Positions 25,731-33,371 of a stretch of 57,214 nt of DNA are shown piece by piece. The notes beneath the pieces were generated by a model. It worked only from the letters and a program-made list of their open reading frames with translations, had not been told where the DNA came from and did no database searches. A program made the translations under genes and the position numbers. The stretch's first letter is position 1. Each line of letters opens with the position of its first letter. The stretch lies in assembly GCF_024539675.1 (NCBI RefSeq), contig NZ_JAHHIT010000064.1, positions 1-57,214 of the forward strand, in the 5' to 3' direction. The stretch comes from Streptomyces hilarionis (GTDB lineage Bacteria > Actinomycetota > Actinomycetes > Streptomycetales > Streptomycetaceae).

Positions 25731-26309
25731 TCACGAGGCGAGGAGGGCCGCAACCTGGGCTATGAGCCCGACAGCAATGAGGAACCAACCGAGCACCTGT
25801 TCATGTAGGCCTTCGAGGGCATCACGCTTCGTCTGTTCATCGAGCGCCGAGATCTGCGTTCCGAGGTGCGAAGCAACTTGTTGATCTCCCGTGTCTCGGA
25901 CCTGTTCCTCCTGTCTCAGGTCATGTCGCACGTCCTGCGCCAACTGGAAGACGCGGTTCAGCCGACGCTCAACCTCTGCCGTGAAGGCTGCTGGCTCCTG
26001 CGTTACGTCTGGCAAAGGCCCGAACTGAACGAGGCCACGGACACTCATGGCGGCCTCCGCGGACAGAGCCGTGCCGAGGGTGGCTGTGATGGTTGGAGCG
26101 GCTCGTCGAAGTGCGCGGCGAAGGGCACGGGTGAGACCAGCACGCCAGCGCTCAACCATCGCAGCTTCAGTTGCGAGCACGCGCTTGAAGAACGAATCGC
26201 CAGGGGCAGCGACACTCTTGAACGTTCGGCGAAAGCCGTCGGCAGCATTGAGCAGCCCTAGAGCCGAAAACCCAACGCTGATCATGTTGAACGTCGTTTC
26301 AGCGGACAC
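25731..26309 (-). CDS. Two-TM helical membrane protein
   Basis: 192-aa protein. The N-terminus has a hydrophobic segment (MISVGFSALGLLNAA), then a basic helix, a long helical middle (AEVERRLNRVFQLAQDVRHDL) likely to be coiled coil, and a C-terminal TM helix (LGWFLIAVGLIAQVAALLAS, split by its Gly). GTG 26309 or ATG 26285 may be the start; neither has a strong ribosome site. The architecture, a coiled coil plus C-terminal TM beside nuclease-like genes, is reminiscent of defence effectors, but no family was recognised. Confidence 0.6.
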   Translation of the reverse strand: MSAETTFNMISVGFSALGLLNAADGFRRTFKSVAAPGDSFFKRVLATEAAMVERWRAGLTRALRRALRRAAPTITATLGTALSAEAAMSVRGLVQFGPLPDVTQEPAAFTAEVERRLNRVFQLAQDVRHDLRQEEQVRDTGDQQVASHLGTQISALDEQTKRDALEGLHEQVLGWFLIAVGLIAQVAALLAS

Positions 26310-26458
26310 GAGATCATCATGATGTCGGGTAGCAGATCAAGTCACGCGGGCAGGGCGCCCGGTCACACCGGAGGCCAGCCCCGAAGTACGCCCCAAATGC
26401 CCTGAGCTTCCCAAACTGAGGGTCTTCACGGCACCATGGTCCGCTGACCATAGGGGGC

Positions 26459-26854
26459 ATGGTGGGGAACAAGGAGACAGAGCAGGCCGAGATCACACAC
26501 GTGATGGCCTTGGAACGAGCCGCCGGCCGCGATCCGAAGGACGTCCGCACCTCGGGTCTCCCGTATGACGTCGAAAGTCTGCCTCGCCTGATCGAGGTGA
26601 AGGCCTTCAGCCGCACGGCGCGCAGCGAAGCGCTGCCGCTGGAACACCAGCAGGTGGAGGCCGCCAGGGCGAACCCCAAGCACTACTACCTCTACGTGGT
26701 CGACAACCTTGCAGGCGCAGAAGGAGCCGAGGTCGATGTGCGCATCCTGCATGGAGAGGCACTTTCGGCGCTGATCGAGCGAACCCAGCCCCAGATCACG
26801 TACTGGCCCACGTTCAGGGCAGCCGGGTACGACCAGGCGGAGCGGCTGCATTGA
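26459..26854 (+). CDS. Small DUF3883-like (PD-(D/E)xK) protein
   Basis: 131 aa. The arrangement VMALERAAGRDPKDV, GLPYDVES, LIEVKAFS, HQQVEAA matches the core of DUF3883/NO-VEIN C-terminal nuclease-like domains, with D37 of YDV and E-x-K (E46, K48) as the expected metal and catalytic residues. DUF3883 domains occur in restriction-like systems, usually fused to larger proteins; here the domain stands alone. The ATG is preceded by a G-rich AGGGGG. It is divergent from the two-TM protein, 149 bp apart. Confidence 0.7.
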   Translation: MVGNKETEQAEITHVMALERAAGRDPKDVRTSGLPYDVESLPRLIEVKAFSRTARSEALPLEHQQVEAARANPKHYYLYVVDNLAGAEGAEVDVRILHGEALSALIERTQPQITYWPTFRAAGYDQAERLH

Positions 26855-27186
26855 GTGCTGCGGTACAGCAGCGAAGTACAGCAACCACCGTGACCGCAGG
26901 CGCCCACCAACGACCGTCAACGGCTGGCAGACCAGCCCACCGGACTCCGATGACCTCCCAGACGAGAGTTCGGGACGAAGAGGTCGTGCCAGAACCGTGC
27001 CAGGTCGTGCGGGGAACCACGGGGAAGGGCGGGGACCAGGTCGCCGGCCAGTCGGGTGCCGCAACCGCTGCGCCACAGGTCAGCCAGCCAATCGCCCCTG
27101 GAAGCTCCAAGCTTCCCAAGGTGAGGTCACACCAAGACACCGCAGTTGGTCCGCCAAGGCCGGCCACCCTCACGGACGATGACCGC
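26855..27186. other. Relic DNA with att-like and integrase-end fragments
   Basis: No credible gene, although an open frame runs through to 27573. It holds a 21-bp perfect match to the tRNA-Pro att core at 26968-26988. At 26869-26886 it also holds GCAGCGAAGTACAGCAAC, which recurs with one change right of attR at 27804-27821 beside the second integrase's 3' end. It looks like debris of another insertion. Confidence 0.6.
26968..26988 (+). repeat. Internal fragment of tRNA-Pro att core
   Basis: Identical to tRNA positions 14250-14270 over 21 bases, then diverges. It has the chromosomal T (as in attL) at the position where attR has C. Confidence 0.8.
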
Positions 27187-27573
27187 ATGCATTACTTCAA
27201 CGGGACAGGTTGGCTCGCGATCTTCACCGGCACGGAGACGATGATTGGTCGGACTGTGGATGTGGACGCTTGGGACATGGCAACAGGCGTAGCCCTTGTG
27301 GTCGATCCGCAGCGCGGTACTCGGCGCCTGGTCACGGACTACCCAGACTTCTCGCACCTGGAGCGAGCCGACCAAGTGGTGGCCGCCATCCCCGGAGGAG
27401 GCTGGCGCGCGTACTGGAAGGACGAGGGACCCGACAGCGGGCCGTTGACCGAGCAGGTGCTTGCATGGCTCGTCACCTCCAAGGGACGGGCCACCCCGAT
27501 CACCGTCGACGAGCACGGACACGTGGACGACGCTGAGAGCGCCGACCGCCTCATTCCGCCTGGGGAGGCGTGA
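27187..27573 (+). CDS. Hypothetical protein
   Basis: 128 aa from ATG 27187 (MHYFNGTGWLAIFTGTETMIG... WDMATGVALVVDPQRGTRRLV... ADQVVAAIPGGGWRAYWKDEG). Acidic, soluble and unrecognised. The frame is open upstream to 26851, but that DNA is relic att material, so the short form is preferred. It is the last gene before the right-hand arm repeat and attR. Confidence 0.5.
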   Translation: MHYFNGTGWLAIFTGTETMIGRTVDVDAWDMATGVALVVDPQRGTRRLVTDYPDFSHLERADQVVAAIPGGGWRAYWKDEGPDSGPLTEQVLAWLVTSKGRATPITVDEHGHVDDAESADRLIPPGEA

Positions 27574-27592
27574 AGGCGCCTGCACAGCGTGA

Positions 27593-27609
27593 GTGTCTAA
27601 CTGCGTGAC
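27593..27609 (+). repeat. Candidate integrase arm-type site, right end
   Basis: GTGTCTAACTGCGTGAC, matching 14354-14370 at 16 of 17 positions, 98 bp inside attR. Confidence 0.6.
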
Positions 27610-27707
27610 AACGCCGACGAACACCGGCGGACGACCGCGGACGTGTGCGAACCATCAGCGCAGGTGATAGCCACCCCAGCCCAGGGCAGCACCCCCACCC
27701 AAGTTGC

Positions 27708-27751
27708 TTCGGGACGAAGAGGCCGTGGGTTCAAATCCCGCCACCCCGACA
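27708..27751 (+). repeat. attR (copy of tRNA-Pro 3' half)
   Basis: 44-bp direct repeat of attL with one substitution (C27723). It is followed at 27757 by a terminator-like hairpin, as the tRNA itself is, so it is probably the original tRNA 3' end or the attL of an older neighbouring element. Confidence 0.92.
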
Positions 27752-27756
27752 CAGGT

Positions 27757-27792
27757 CAGAGGCCCATTCACGTGATCGTGAATGGGCCTCTG
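27757..27792 (+). terminator. Hairpin after attR
   Basis: 16-bp perfect stem with loop TGAT; it begins CAGAGGCCC like the terminator after the tRNA. Probably the tRNA terminator of an earlier arrangement. Confidence 0.7.
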
Positions 27793-27823
27793 TCGTGCGT
27801 GCGGCAGCGGAGTACAGCAACCG

Positions 27824-28232
27824 CTATGACTCCGGTAGGTGGACGTCGAGCGAGGCGCAGGTGTGGCGGGTGTCGTGCGCGCGGATGCGACGGACGCCGG
27901 CGCGCTCACAGCGGCGGTCGAACTCCCGGGTGCAGTTCACTGCGGAGGATCGTCCGGGCGTCGTCGACCGAGTTGCGAGAGAGTCTGTCGGCGGCACTCC
28001 CCCCCTGGCGCAGCACCGGCGTCGCTTCTCGGGGCGCTTGGCGTCCTTGTCCTGGGCGCGGCGCCGGCAGGTGTCCGAGAGCTTGTTGCGGTCAGCCGGT
28101 CCAGCCGCTTCGAGTCGGGGAGCGGCACGATGGAGAGTCGTGCGGTCGTCTCGTACGCGGCGGTGGTCAGCGGCCGGAGGTGGGGCCCCAGCAGCTCCCC
28201 CATCTTTTCGATGGGGGAGCGTTCGTCGCCTC
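27824..28232 (-). pseudogene. Shattered tyrosine integrase
   Basis: Three fragments in different frames, in the order of a phage/AICE integrase. The core-binding domain is at ~28232-28080 (LLGPHLRPLTTAAYETTARL, then PDSKRLDRLT). Its Cys/Arg-rich continuation is NKLSDTCRRRAQDKDAKRP, then CCA, then SRNSVDDARTILRSEL. The catalytic box II is at 27934-27824 (RRCERAGVRRIRAHDTRHTC then ASL), ending in an early stop. The start is missing where the adjacent secreted-protein gene ends. It belongs to a family distinct from the intact integrase at 14409. Confidence 0.8.
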
Positions 28233-28235
28233 TGC

Positions 28236-30023
28236 CTACTTGAGCGTTGTGCCGCCCGCGTCGTGGAGAGCGGTCGTCTTCCTGATCAGGTTTCCGCCGT
28301 CGGTCTCGGGCGTCGTCTGCTCCGTCCATCCCGCACCGAACAGCAGGCCGGCGATGTGGGCGTTCGCCACCTTGTCCATGTGGCCGAAGAGCCAGTCCAC
28401 CTTGTCGTCCTTGAAGTGGCCGGGAGTGTTGTTCCCCGCCATGTTGCCCACGGGGATCTGCCACAGGACCACCGGCTTGCCCACGGACTCGGCCATCGTC
28501 TTCCAGAACTTCAGCGAGGCGGCGGCCTTCTGGTCGGTCCAGAAGTGGTCACTGCCGCCGTGGGCCGGCTGTGCGTACCAGCCCGCGTCGCGGTCCGACA
28601 CATCGGTGACCAGGAAGTCGGCGTTCTTCGCCCCGAGGTCCGCGTAGTCCTTGACGCACTTCTGGAGGTTGCTCTGCCAGTCGAAGCAGGAGAGGTGCAG
28701 GCCCACGGCGGTGTTCGGCGCGTACTTGTGTGCCATCGAGATCAGGCACCGGGCGAGTCCGGCGGCGCTGTTCTCCTGCGATCCGCAGTCCGTCGGGTTG
28801 GCGCCCGAGACCTGCGAGGGAACCTGGTGCAGATTGCCGAGCGATCGGGCGAAGCCCCAGAAGTCGGGCTCCAGGTCGATCATGTCGTGCGAGTTTCCGA
28901 TCTTCTGGAGGAAGAACCGGTAGTCGTTCAGGTACCGGGTGAGCAGGTCGAGCCTGTTGATGGCCTTGACCTCGCCCGGTCCGTCGCCCTCGCCTGCCGC
29001 GTCCCCGAGGTCGCGCAACGAGTACCAGGTCCACAGGTACTTCTGCGGTCGCGACTTGCCCTGGTAGGTGGCCTTGGCCGCCTGGGCGTCCTGCCAGGTC
29101 ACCTGATTGCCGGGCGCGGTGGTGTTGCCGCCCCAGCAGCCCCACCAGCCCGACCACTCATCCTTGCAACGCGCTGCCGTATAGGCGGCCGACGAAGGCG
29201 CGGGCCGGCTGTGGATGTAGGCGTAGCGCACGTCGAACGGCGCGGCGGCCGCCGATGCGTCTGACATCGAGCCGCCGACGAGGATCTTGTTGCCGCCCAT
29301 GAAGCGGGTCAACGAGCTGCTGCCGCCGGCTGCGGGGGACGACGGCGTTGCGGGGCTCGTGCCGACGCTTCCGGCCGGGACGAGTTGCCACTGCTGTTCG
29401 GCGCCGCCCCGGTCGCGGTTCTGGACGACGTTGCCGCCGTTGGCCTTGGCGGCGTTGCGAACGCCGACGGCCATGCCGCTGAAGCGATTGACCAACCGCA
29501 CGTAGCCCTTCGACGACTTGGCCAGTTTGAACTGCTGGTTGGCGGCGTTCTGATCCTTCCACTGGACGATGGCGGATCCAGCGGTCTTCGACCAGCCGAG
29601 GTCGTCCAGCACCTTGCCGGAGGTCCGGTTCTTCAGCCGGTAGTAGCCGTCACCCGCGTCGACGAACCGCCACTGCTGGTCGGCCCCGCCGTTGCGCGCC
29701 CACTGCACCACCGCCGCGCCGTCGTTCTTGGCGGAGCCGCGGTCGTCCAGCACCTTGCCGCTGTTGCGGTTGACCAGCACGTACCACTTCTTCAGATCCA
29801 GGGTCTTCTGGTCCGCCGAAGCCTGGCTGACCACGACAGCCGAGCCGGCCACGACCACCATGGTGAGACCCGCCCACAGACCCCGACGCGCGAGCAACCG
29901 ACGCCCGCGGTGCTTCGGGCGGCCACCGCCGACACCGTCGTCGGCACGGTGGGCGCCGCCGCGGGACGCCCCCGGTGACGTGGGTGGACCGGGGACATGT
30001 CGGTGCTCTCGTTCCAGGGACAT
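28236..30023 (-). CDS. Secreted RICIN-domain protein with glycoside-hydrolase-like domain
   Basis: 595-aa exported protein. A basic N-terminus precedes one hydrophobic signal/anchor (~residues 48-70, ending SQASA). Next is a ricin-type beta-trefoil (~75-205) with three QxW-type repeats (GGADQQWRF, NAANQQFKL, GGAEQQWQL) that would bind glycans. After a Ser/Pro/Gly linker, the ~340-residue C-terminal domain has TIM-barrel-like motifs (MIDLEPDFWGF, AVGLHLSCFDWQ, VTDVSDRDAGWYAQ, PVVLWQIPVGN), with acidic residues suited to glycan hydrolysis. The start is uncertain because of a 25-bp duplication at the 5' end. Confidence 0.78.
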   Translation of the reverse strand: MSLEREHRHVPGPPTSPGASRGGAHRADDGVGGGRPKHRGRRLLARRGLWAGLTMVVVAGSAVVVSQASADQKTLDLKKWYVLVNRNSGKVLDDRGSAKNDGAAVVQWARNGGADQQWRFVDAGDGYYRLKNRTSGKVLDDLGWSKTAGSAIVQWKDQNAANQQFKLAKSSKGYVRLVNRFSGMAVGVRNAAKANGGNVVQNRDRGGAEQQWQLVPAGSVGTSPATPSSPAAGGSSSLTRFMGGNKILVGGSMSDASAAAAPFDVRYAYIHSRPAPSSAAYTAARCKDEWSGWWGCWGGNTTAPGNQVTWQDAQAAKATYQGKSRPQKYLWTWYSLRDLGDAAGEGDGPGEVKAINRLDLLTRYLNDYRFFLQKIGNSHDMIDLEPDFWGFARSLGNLHQVPSQVSGANPTDCGSQENSAAGLARCLISMAHKYAPNTAVGLHLSCFDWQSNLQKCVKDYADLGAKNADFLVTDVSDRDAGWYAQPAHGGSDHFWTDQKAAASLKFWKTMAESVGKPVVLWQIPVGNMAGNNTPGHFKDDKVDWLFGHMDKVANAHIAGLLFGAGWTEQTTPETDGGNLIRKTTALHDAGGTTLK

Positions 30024-30041
30024 GTCTGTGCTCTCTTTCAA
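29992..30041. repeat. 25-bp tandem duplication at the start of the RICIN gene
   Basis: Two copies of 25 bp (29992-30016, 30017-30041), 22 of 25 identical, each with an ATG on the coding strand. As 25 is not a multiple of 3, only the ATG at 30023 is in frame with the gene. Confidence 0.75.
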
Positions 30042-30203
30042 CTGGTGCATCTGACCGGACCGCATGACCGGACAGCACTGAGTGGTCCGAGAGACCGAAA
30101 AGGTTGCCGCGAAGATCCACAATTCTTTCGCCACGCCGGCAGGGGGTGCGACCGCCGGTCACCCGGCACAGCCGGGAGAAGCAGCCACAGGGCGGCCGAC
30201 GCG

Positions 30204-30234
30204 GGTCGTGGGTTCGCATGCCGCCACCCCGGCA
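30204..30234 (+). repeat. Third, decayed tRNA-Pro att copy
   Basis: 27 of 31 positions match 14264-14294. It is followed by CAGATCAGAGGCC, as after the tRNA, and by a degenerate hairpin (30243-30274). It marks the right end of the accreted region. Confidence 0.75.
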
Positions 30235-30409
30235 CAGATCAGAGGCCGCATGCGGATTTCCGTGTGGCCTAGGGCGAGGCGCCGTCCGCCTCACGCTCCT
30301 CGAAGGGGAACTGCCGCACTTCCCCTTCACAGGGACAGCGCGTGCATGCCGCCAGGAGTGCGGCCCGTGCGGCGTCGTTCATGCCGGGAACACAGCCGTC
30401 GTCGCGGCC

Positions 30410-30772
30410 ACGGGCGAGTTGCGGTACAGCGCGGTCGAGGGTGGCTTCAGGCGGCTGCTGAGCGGGCACGGGCCGGCGCGTGCGACCACGCCCGCGTATC
30501 CCTTTCACCACCTGGTCAGTGACGAGGTGTGGGAGGTGCGCACCGACCGGGGGCCCGGCAGCCCCGGGTCCGGGGTCACCGCGTTGCGGACCAGTGGCGC
30601 GGCCGGGCGGCTCGCCCCCGAACTGCGGGCGGCCTTGCGGCGGGAGCCCTCGTTGCTCGGCCGGATGACCCGGGTGCTGCTCGACCTGCGCTTCCCGCCC
30701 TCGCCGGCCCGGGTGTCCTGGCACGCCGAGCAGGTCTTCCGCGGCTCGCCCCGTCCCGGCGGCGGCGTGTGA
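30410..30772 (+). pseudogene. Fragment of phosphorothioate-DNA-binding restriction endonuclease
   Basis: About 120 residues match the sulfur-binding domain of ScoMcrA-type enzymes, which cut phosphorothioate-modified DNA: GELRYSAVE, TTPAYPFHHLVSDEVWEVRT, GPGSPGSGVTALRTSGAAG, LLGRMTRVLLDLRFPPS. The usual N-terminal KPLLLLYALG segment is absent (replaced by unrelated coding) and the frame diverges after FPPS, so the C-terminal HNH nuclease is lost. No dnd genes are nearby. It is probably inactive, although a lone sulfur-binding fragment could in principle still bind DNA. Confidence 0.75.
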
Positions 30773-30803
30773 TCTCCCGCCGCCGGAAGTGCGACGTCGG
30801 CGC

Positions 30804-31586
30804 TCAGACGGTGAAGGCCGCGCGGAAGCGGTCCAGGGCGGATTCGGTGTCGTCGGAGGCCCACGCCTCCATCGCGACCGTGCCCCCGTAGCCGAGTTCC
30901 TTCAGCGTGCGGGCCACGGCGGGGTAGTTGATCTCGCCGGTGCCGGGTTCGCGGCGGCCGGGGACGTCGGCCACCTGGATCTCGCCGATCAGGTCCAGCG
31001 CGTGCGCCGTGCGGACCAGTTCGATCAGGTTCCCCTCGCCGATCTGGGCGTGGTAGAGGTCCAGGTTCATCCGCAGTCCCGGCCGGTCCACCGCCCGGAC
31101 CAGGGCCAGGGTGTCGGCGGCCCTCGCGAACGGCACTCCGGGATGGTCGACGGCCGTGTTGAGGTTCTCCAGCGTGAACACGACGCCGGCGCTCTCGCCC
31201 AGCTCCGCGATCCGGGTGAGCGTGCGCTGGGCGGCGAGCCACATCGCGCCGGTGGCCTCACCCGACACCGGCGACACGGGCAGGCCCCGGGCGTCCAGTC
31301 CGGTGCCGTGCAGGTTCAGCCGGGGACAGTCCAGGCGCTCCGCCGCCCGCACCGACTCCTCGGCCGTGCGCAGGAGTTCGGCCGCACCTTCCTCGTCGGT
31401 CAGGCTGCCCCTGACGTACCCGGTCATGGAGGAGAACCGGGCCGGGGTGCGCGACAGGGCGTCCAGGTCGTGCCGGGTCCAGTCCCAGATCTCCACCTGG
31501 AAACCGGCGTCGTGGACGCGCCGCACCCGTTCGTCCATCGGCAGGTCCAGAAAGACCATCTCGGCGCAGACCGCCAGTTCGTACAT
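30804..31586 (-). CDS. hyi: Hydroxypyruvate isomerase-like TIM-barrel protein
   Basis: 260-aa sugar-isomerase/AP-endonuclease-2 superfamily member (hydroxypyruvate to tartronate semialdehyde in the glyoxylate pathway). Catalytic glutamates are expected in VVFTLENLNTAVDHPG and at VAMEAWAS; metal ligands in NLDLYHAQIGEGN and EIQVADVPGRREPGTGEINY (split by its Pro) match Hyi. ATG 31586 has AAAGGTG upstream; a 23-residue extension is rejected. No gcl or glxR genes are nearby, so pathway membership is inferred. Confidence 0.87.
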   Translation of the reverse strand: MYELAVCAEMVFLDLPMDERVRRVHDAGFQVEIWDWTRHDLDALSRTPARFSSMTGYVRGSLTDEEGAAELLRTAEESVRAAERLDCPRLNLHGTGLDARGLPVSPVSGEATGAMWLAAQRTLTRIAELGESAGVVFTLENLNTAVDHPGVPFARAADTLALVRAVDRPGLRMNLDLYHAQIGEGNLIELVRTAHALDLIGEIQVADVPGRREPGTGEINYPAVARTLKELGYGGTVAMEAWASDDTESALDRFRAAFTV

Positions 31587-31782
31587 CTCGGCACCTTTCC
31601 TTGTCCCGCAACCCGACGACGTCGTCGTCGGGCCCGTTCCTCTCCTCATGCGCATCTCCCCATCGCTGCTCGCCGACCGCTGCGAGGCGCTGATCCTGCA
31701 CGGCCCCCAGGCAGCCTCCCGCCGTCGCCCGGCGGAACCCGCCGGACAGCTGCCGGTCGTCTCCGGGTGCCGGGGACCGGTG

Positions 31783-33060
31783 TCAGCGGGCTTCCTCCGG
31801 GTCGGCCGACGTCTGGGGAGGAACGTATCTGCCGTCCTCGAACGGGGTGAACCACGACCCGAAGGCCGTCGAGGCGGCTTCCGGCGCGACTCCCGCGGTG
31901 GCTCTCTTGGGGGCCGCGCGGGCGCCGTCCGCCGACTCGTCGTGGAGCCACTCGTGGGTCAGGTCGTGGGTCAGGCCGCCGTACGTCTCGTAGGCCTCGT
32001 AGACGTGGTCCGTGAACGCGTCGAGCGCGGCGGACACCTCGTCGTCGAGGAGGCCGTGCAGCTCCAGGGTCGTGGTCGCCTGGTTCAGCAGGAACCTCAG
32101 GGCGATCTCCTCGGCGACGCAGTGCAGGCGCCGGAAGCTCCCGTCGGTGAAGCGGGTGGTCAGGGCGATCACCGTGACGAGGAAGCGGCGGGCGAAGGGG
32201 GCGTCGTACTGGAGGGCGTAGCGGTCGGGAAGGCGTTCCAGGTGCCACAGGGGGCCCTCGCACTCCGCGACCGTGGCGTCCTCCTGGGTGAGGACCTGGA
32301 TGTCCTCGAACAGCTCCTCCACCAGGACGTCGGTCGCGTAGACCAGGGCGCCGGCGGCGAGGCGGGCGCTCTCCGCGCGTTCCGCGTGCCGGTCGGCCCC
32401 CGTGACGCCCCTCGCCCCCGCCGCGTCCTTCGTCTCCGTCGCGCCCCTCGCCTCCGTCTCGGGAGCGGCGGGTCCGCCGTGTTCCGTGGACGGCGCGGGT
32501 TCCGTGGCGGGGCGGGCGCCGAACGTCGTCAGGGGGAAGGAGCGGAGTTCGTCGGCCATGGCGAGGATGCGGGCGCGCACGGCCGTCGCGCTCTCGCCGT
32601 CGTCCCGGCCGCCGTCGTGGGCCTCCCCCGCGTCCTCGGGGGCCGGGGCCGCCGTGTGGCGGGCCTTGCGGGCGGCGGGGTCGTCGGGCGGGGCGTCCGG
32701 CCCCTCGGCCGCGTCGAGGCTGGCCCGGGCCCGGTCCTGGTGCAGCTCGACCTCGCACCGTTCGATCGTCCAGTCGGCCAGCAGCTCGGTGCGTTCGAGC
32801 AGCTCGTCCACGAGGACCTGCACGGAGTCCTCCGCGCACTCCAGTGCCGGAGCGTCCACGACGACCTTCAGCAGGGCTCCGCCGGGATGGACGGACACGA
32901 TGGTGTCCAGGAGGTCGACCTTCACGCCGTCGGGCCCCTCGACGGCCCGGACGGAGTCGAAGCCGTCCTCGATGAGCGCCACGGCGCCGGCACGCTGAAG
33001 CGGATCCATCTCCGGAGTGCCCTCCGGGATGCAGGTGTCCACGGTCACTACGTACGTCAC
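31783..33060 (-). CDS. Conserved Streptomyces hypothetical protein
   Basis: 425-aa soluble acidic protein of unknown function. The N-terminal ~120 residues and C-terminal ~170 residues look folded (TERCEVELHQ region; RFLVTVIALTTRFTDGSFRR; LRFLLNQATTTLELHGLLD), separated by a ~120-residue disordered Ala/Pro/Asp/Glu-rich linker. GTG 33060 (VTYVVTVDTCIPEG) is preferred; the longer frame begins in Arg/Pro-rich noise. No motif suggests an enzyme. Confidence 0.75.
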   Translation of the reverse strand: MTYVVTVDTCIPEGTPEMDPLQRAGAVALIEDGFDSVRAVEGPDGVKVDLLDTIVSVHPGGALLKVVVDAPALECAEDSVQVLVDELLERTELLADWTIERCEVELHQDRARASLDAAEGPDAPPDDPAARKARHTAAPAPEDAGEAHDGGRDDGESATAVRARILAMADELRSFPLTTFGARPATEPAPSTEHGGPAAPETEARGATETKDAAGARGVTGADRHAERAESARLAAGALVYATDVLVEELFEDIQVLTQEDATVAECEGPLWHLERLPDRYALQYDAPFARRFLVTVIALTTRFTDGSFRRLHCVAEEIALRFLLNQATTTLELHGLLDDEVSAALDAFTDHVYEAYETYGGLTHDLTHEWLHDESADGARAAPKRATAGVAPEAASTAFGSWFTPFEDGRYVPPQTSADPEEAR

Positions 33061-33371
33061 GTGTCCGAGCCTGTCAGGAGAGGGCCTTCCCGCGCGAGGG
33101 AGTGGCCCGGTCCGGGAAGTGAAATCCGGTCCACGGGGGCCGTCCGGCCGGTCCGCGCGCCGCAAGTGTGCCGGATGCAGAAAATCAGTCGAAGTAAACA
33201 AGGCGTCAAGCAGTCGGGCCGTCCGGCCCTCCCCCGGCATCGAAACCGCAGGTCAGTGACGCGTAGCCGGAGATCCTCGGCGGAGCGGGAGCGGGCGTCG
33301 GCCGGGTCGCGGGCGAAGAGCGCACGCGGACGGCTGCCTCGAACCGACCACCTCAGGCCATACTGGAGGCA

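Larger units (their letters stand above)
14293..27751. mobile_element. Integrative element in tRNA-Pro (decayed AICE-like)
   Basis: About 13.4 kb between attL and attR. Right next to attL come an integrase, an excisionase and the tail of a RepSA-like initiator, which is the standard int-xis-rep order of actinomycete integrative and conjugative elements. No FtsK/Tra, Spd or nuclease-type transfer genes are seen, so it has probably lost autonomous transfer. Cargo is mostly regulatory (16.6-21.8 kb) and defence-like (22.2-27.6 kb). Confidence 0.88.
27752..30234. mobile_element. Relic of a second, older tRNA-Pro element
   Basis: DNA between attR and a third decayed att copy (30204-30234). It contains the remains of a different tyrosine integrase next to the att, in the same orientation as the intact one, plus one secreted protein gene. 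The layout repeats that of the first element, so it is read as a tandem insertion reduced to about 2.5 kb. Confidence 0.65.

Noticed and set aside
26851..27186. N-terminal extension of the 27187-27573 protein
   Set aside because: Runs through relic att sequence and lacks coding character.
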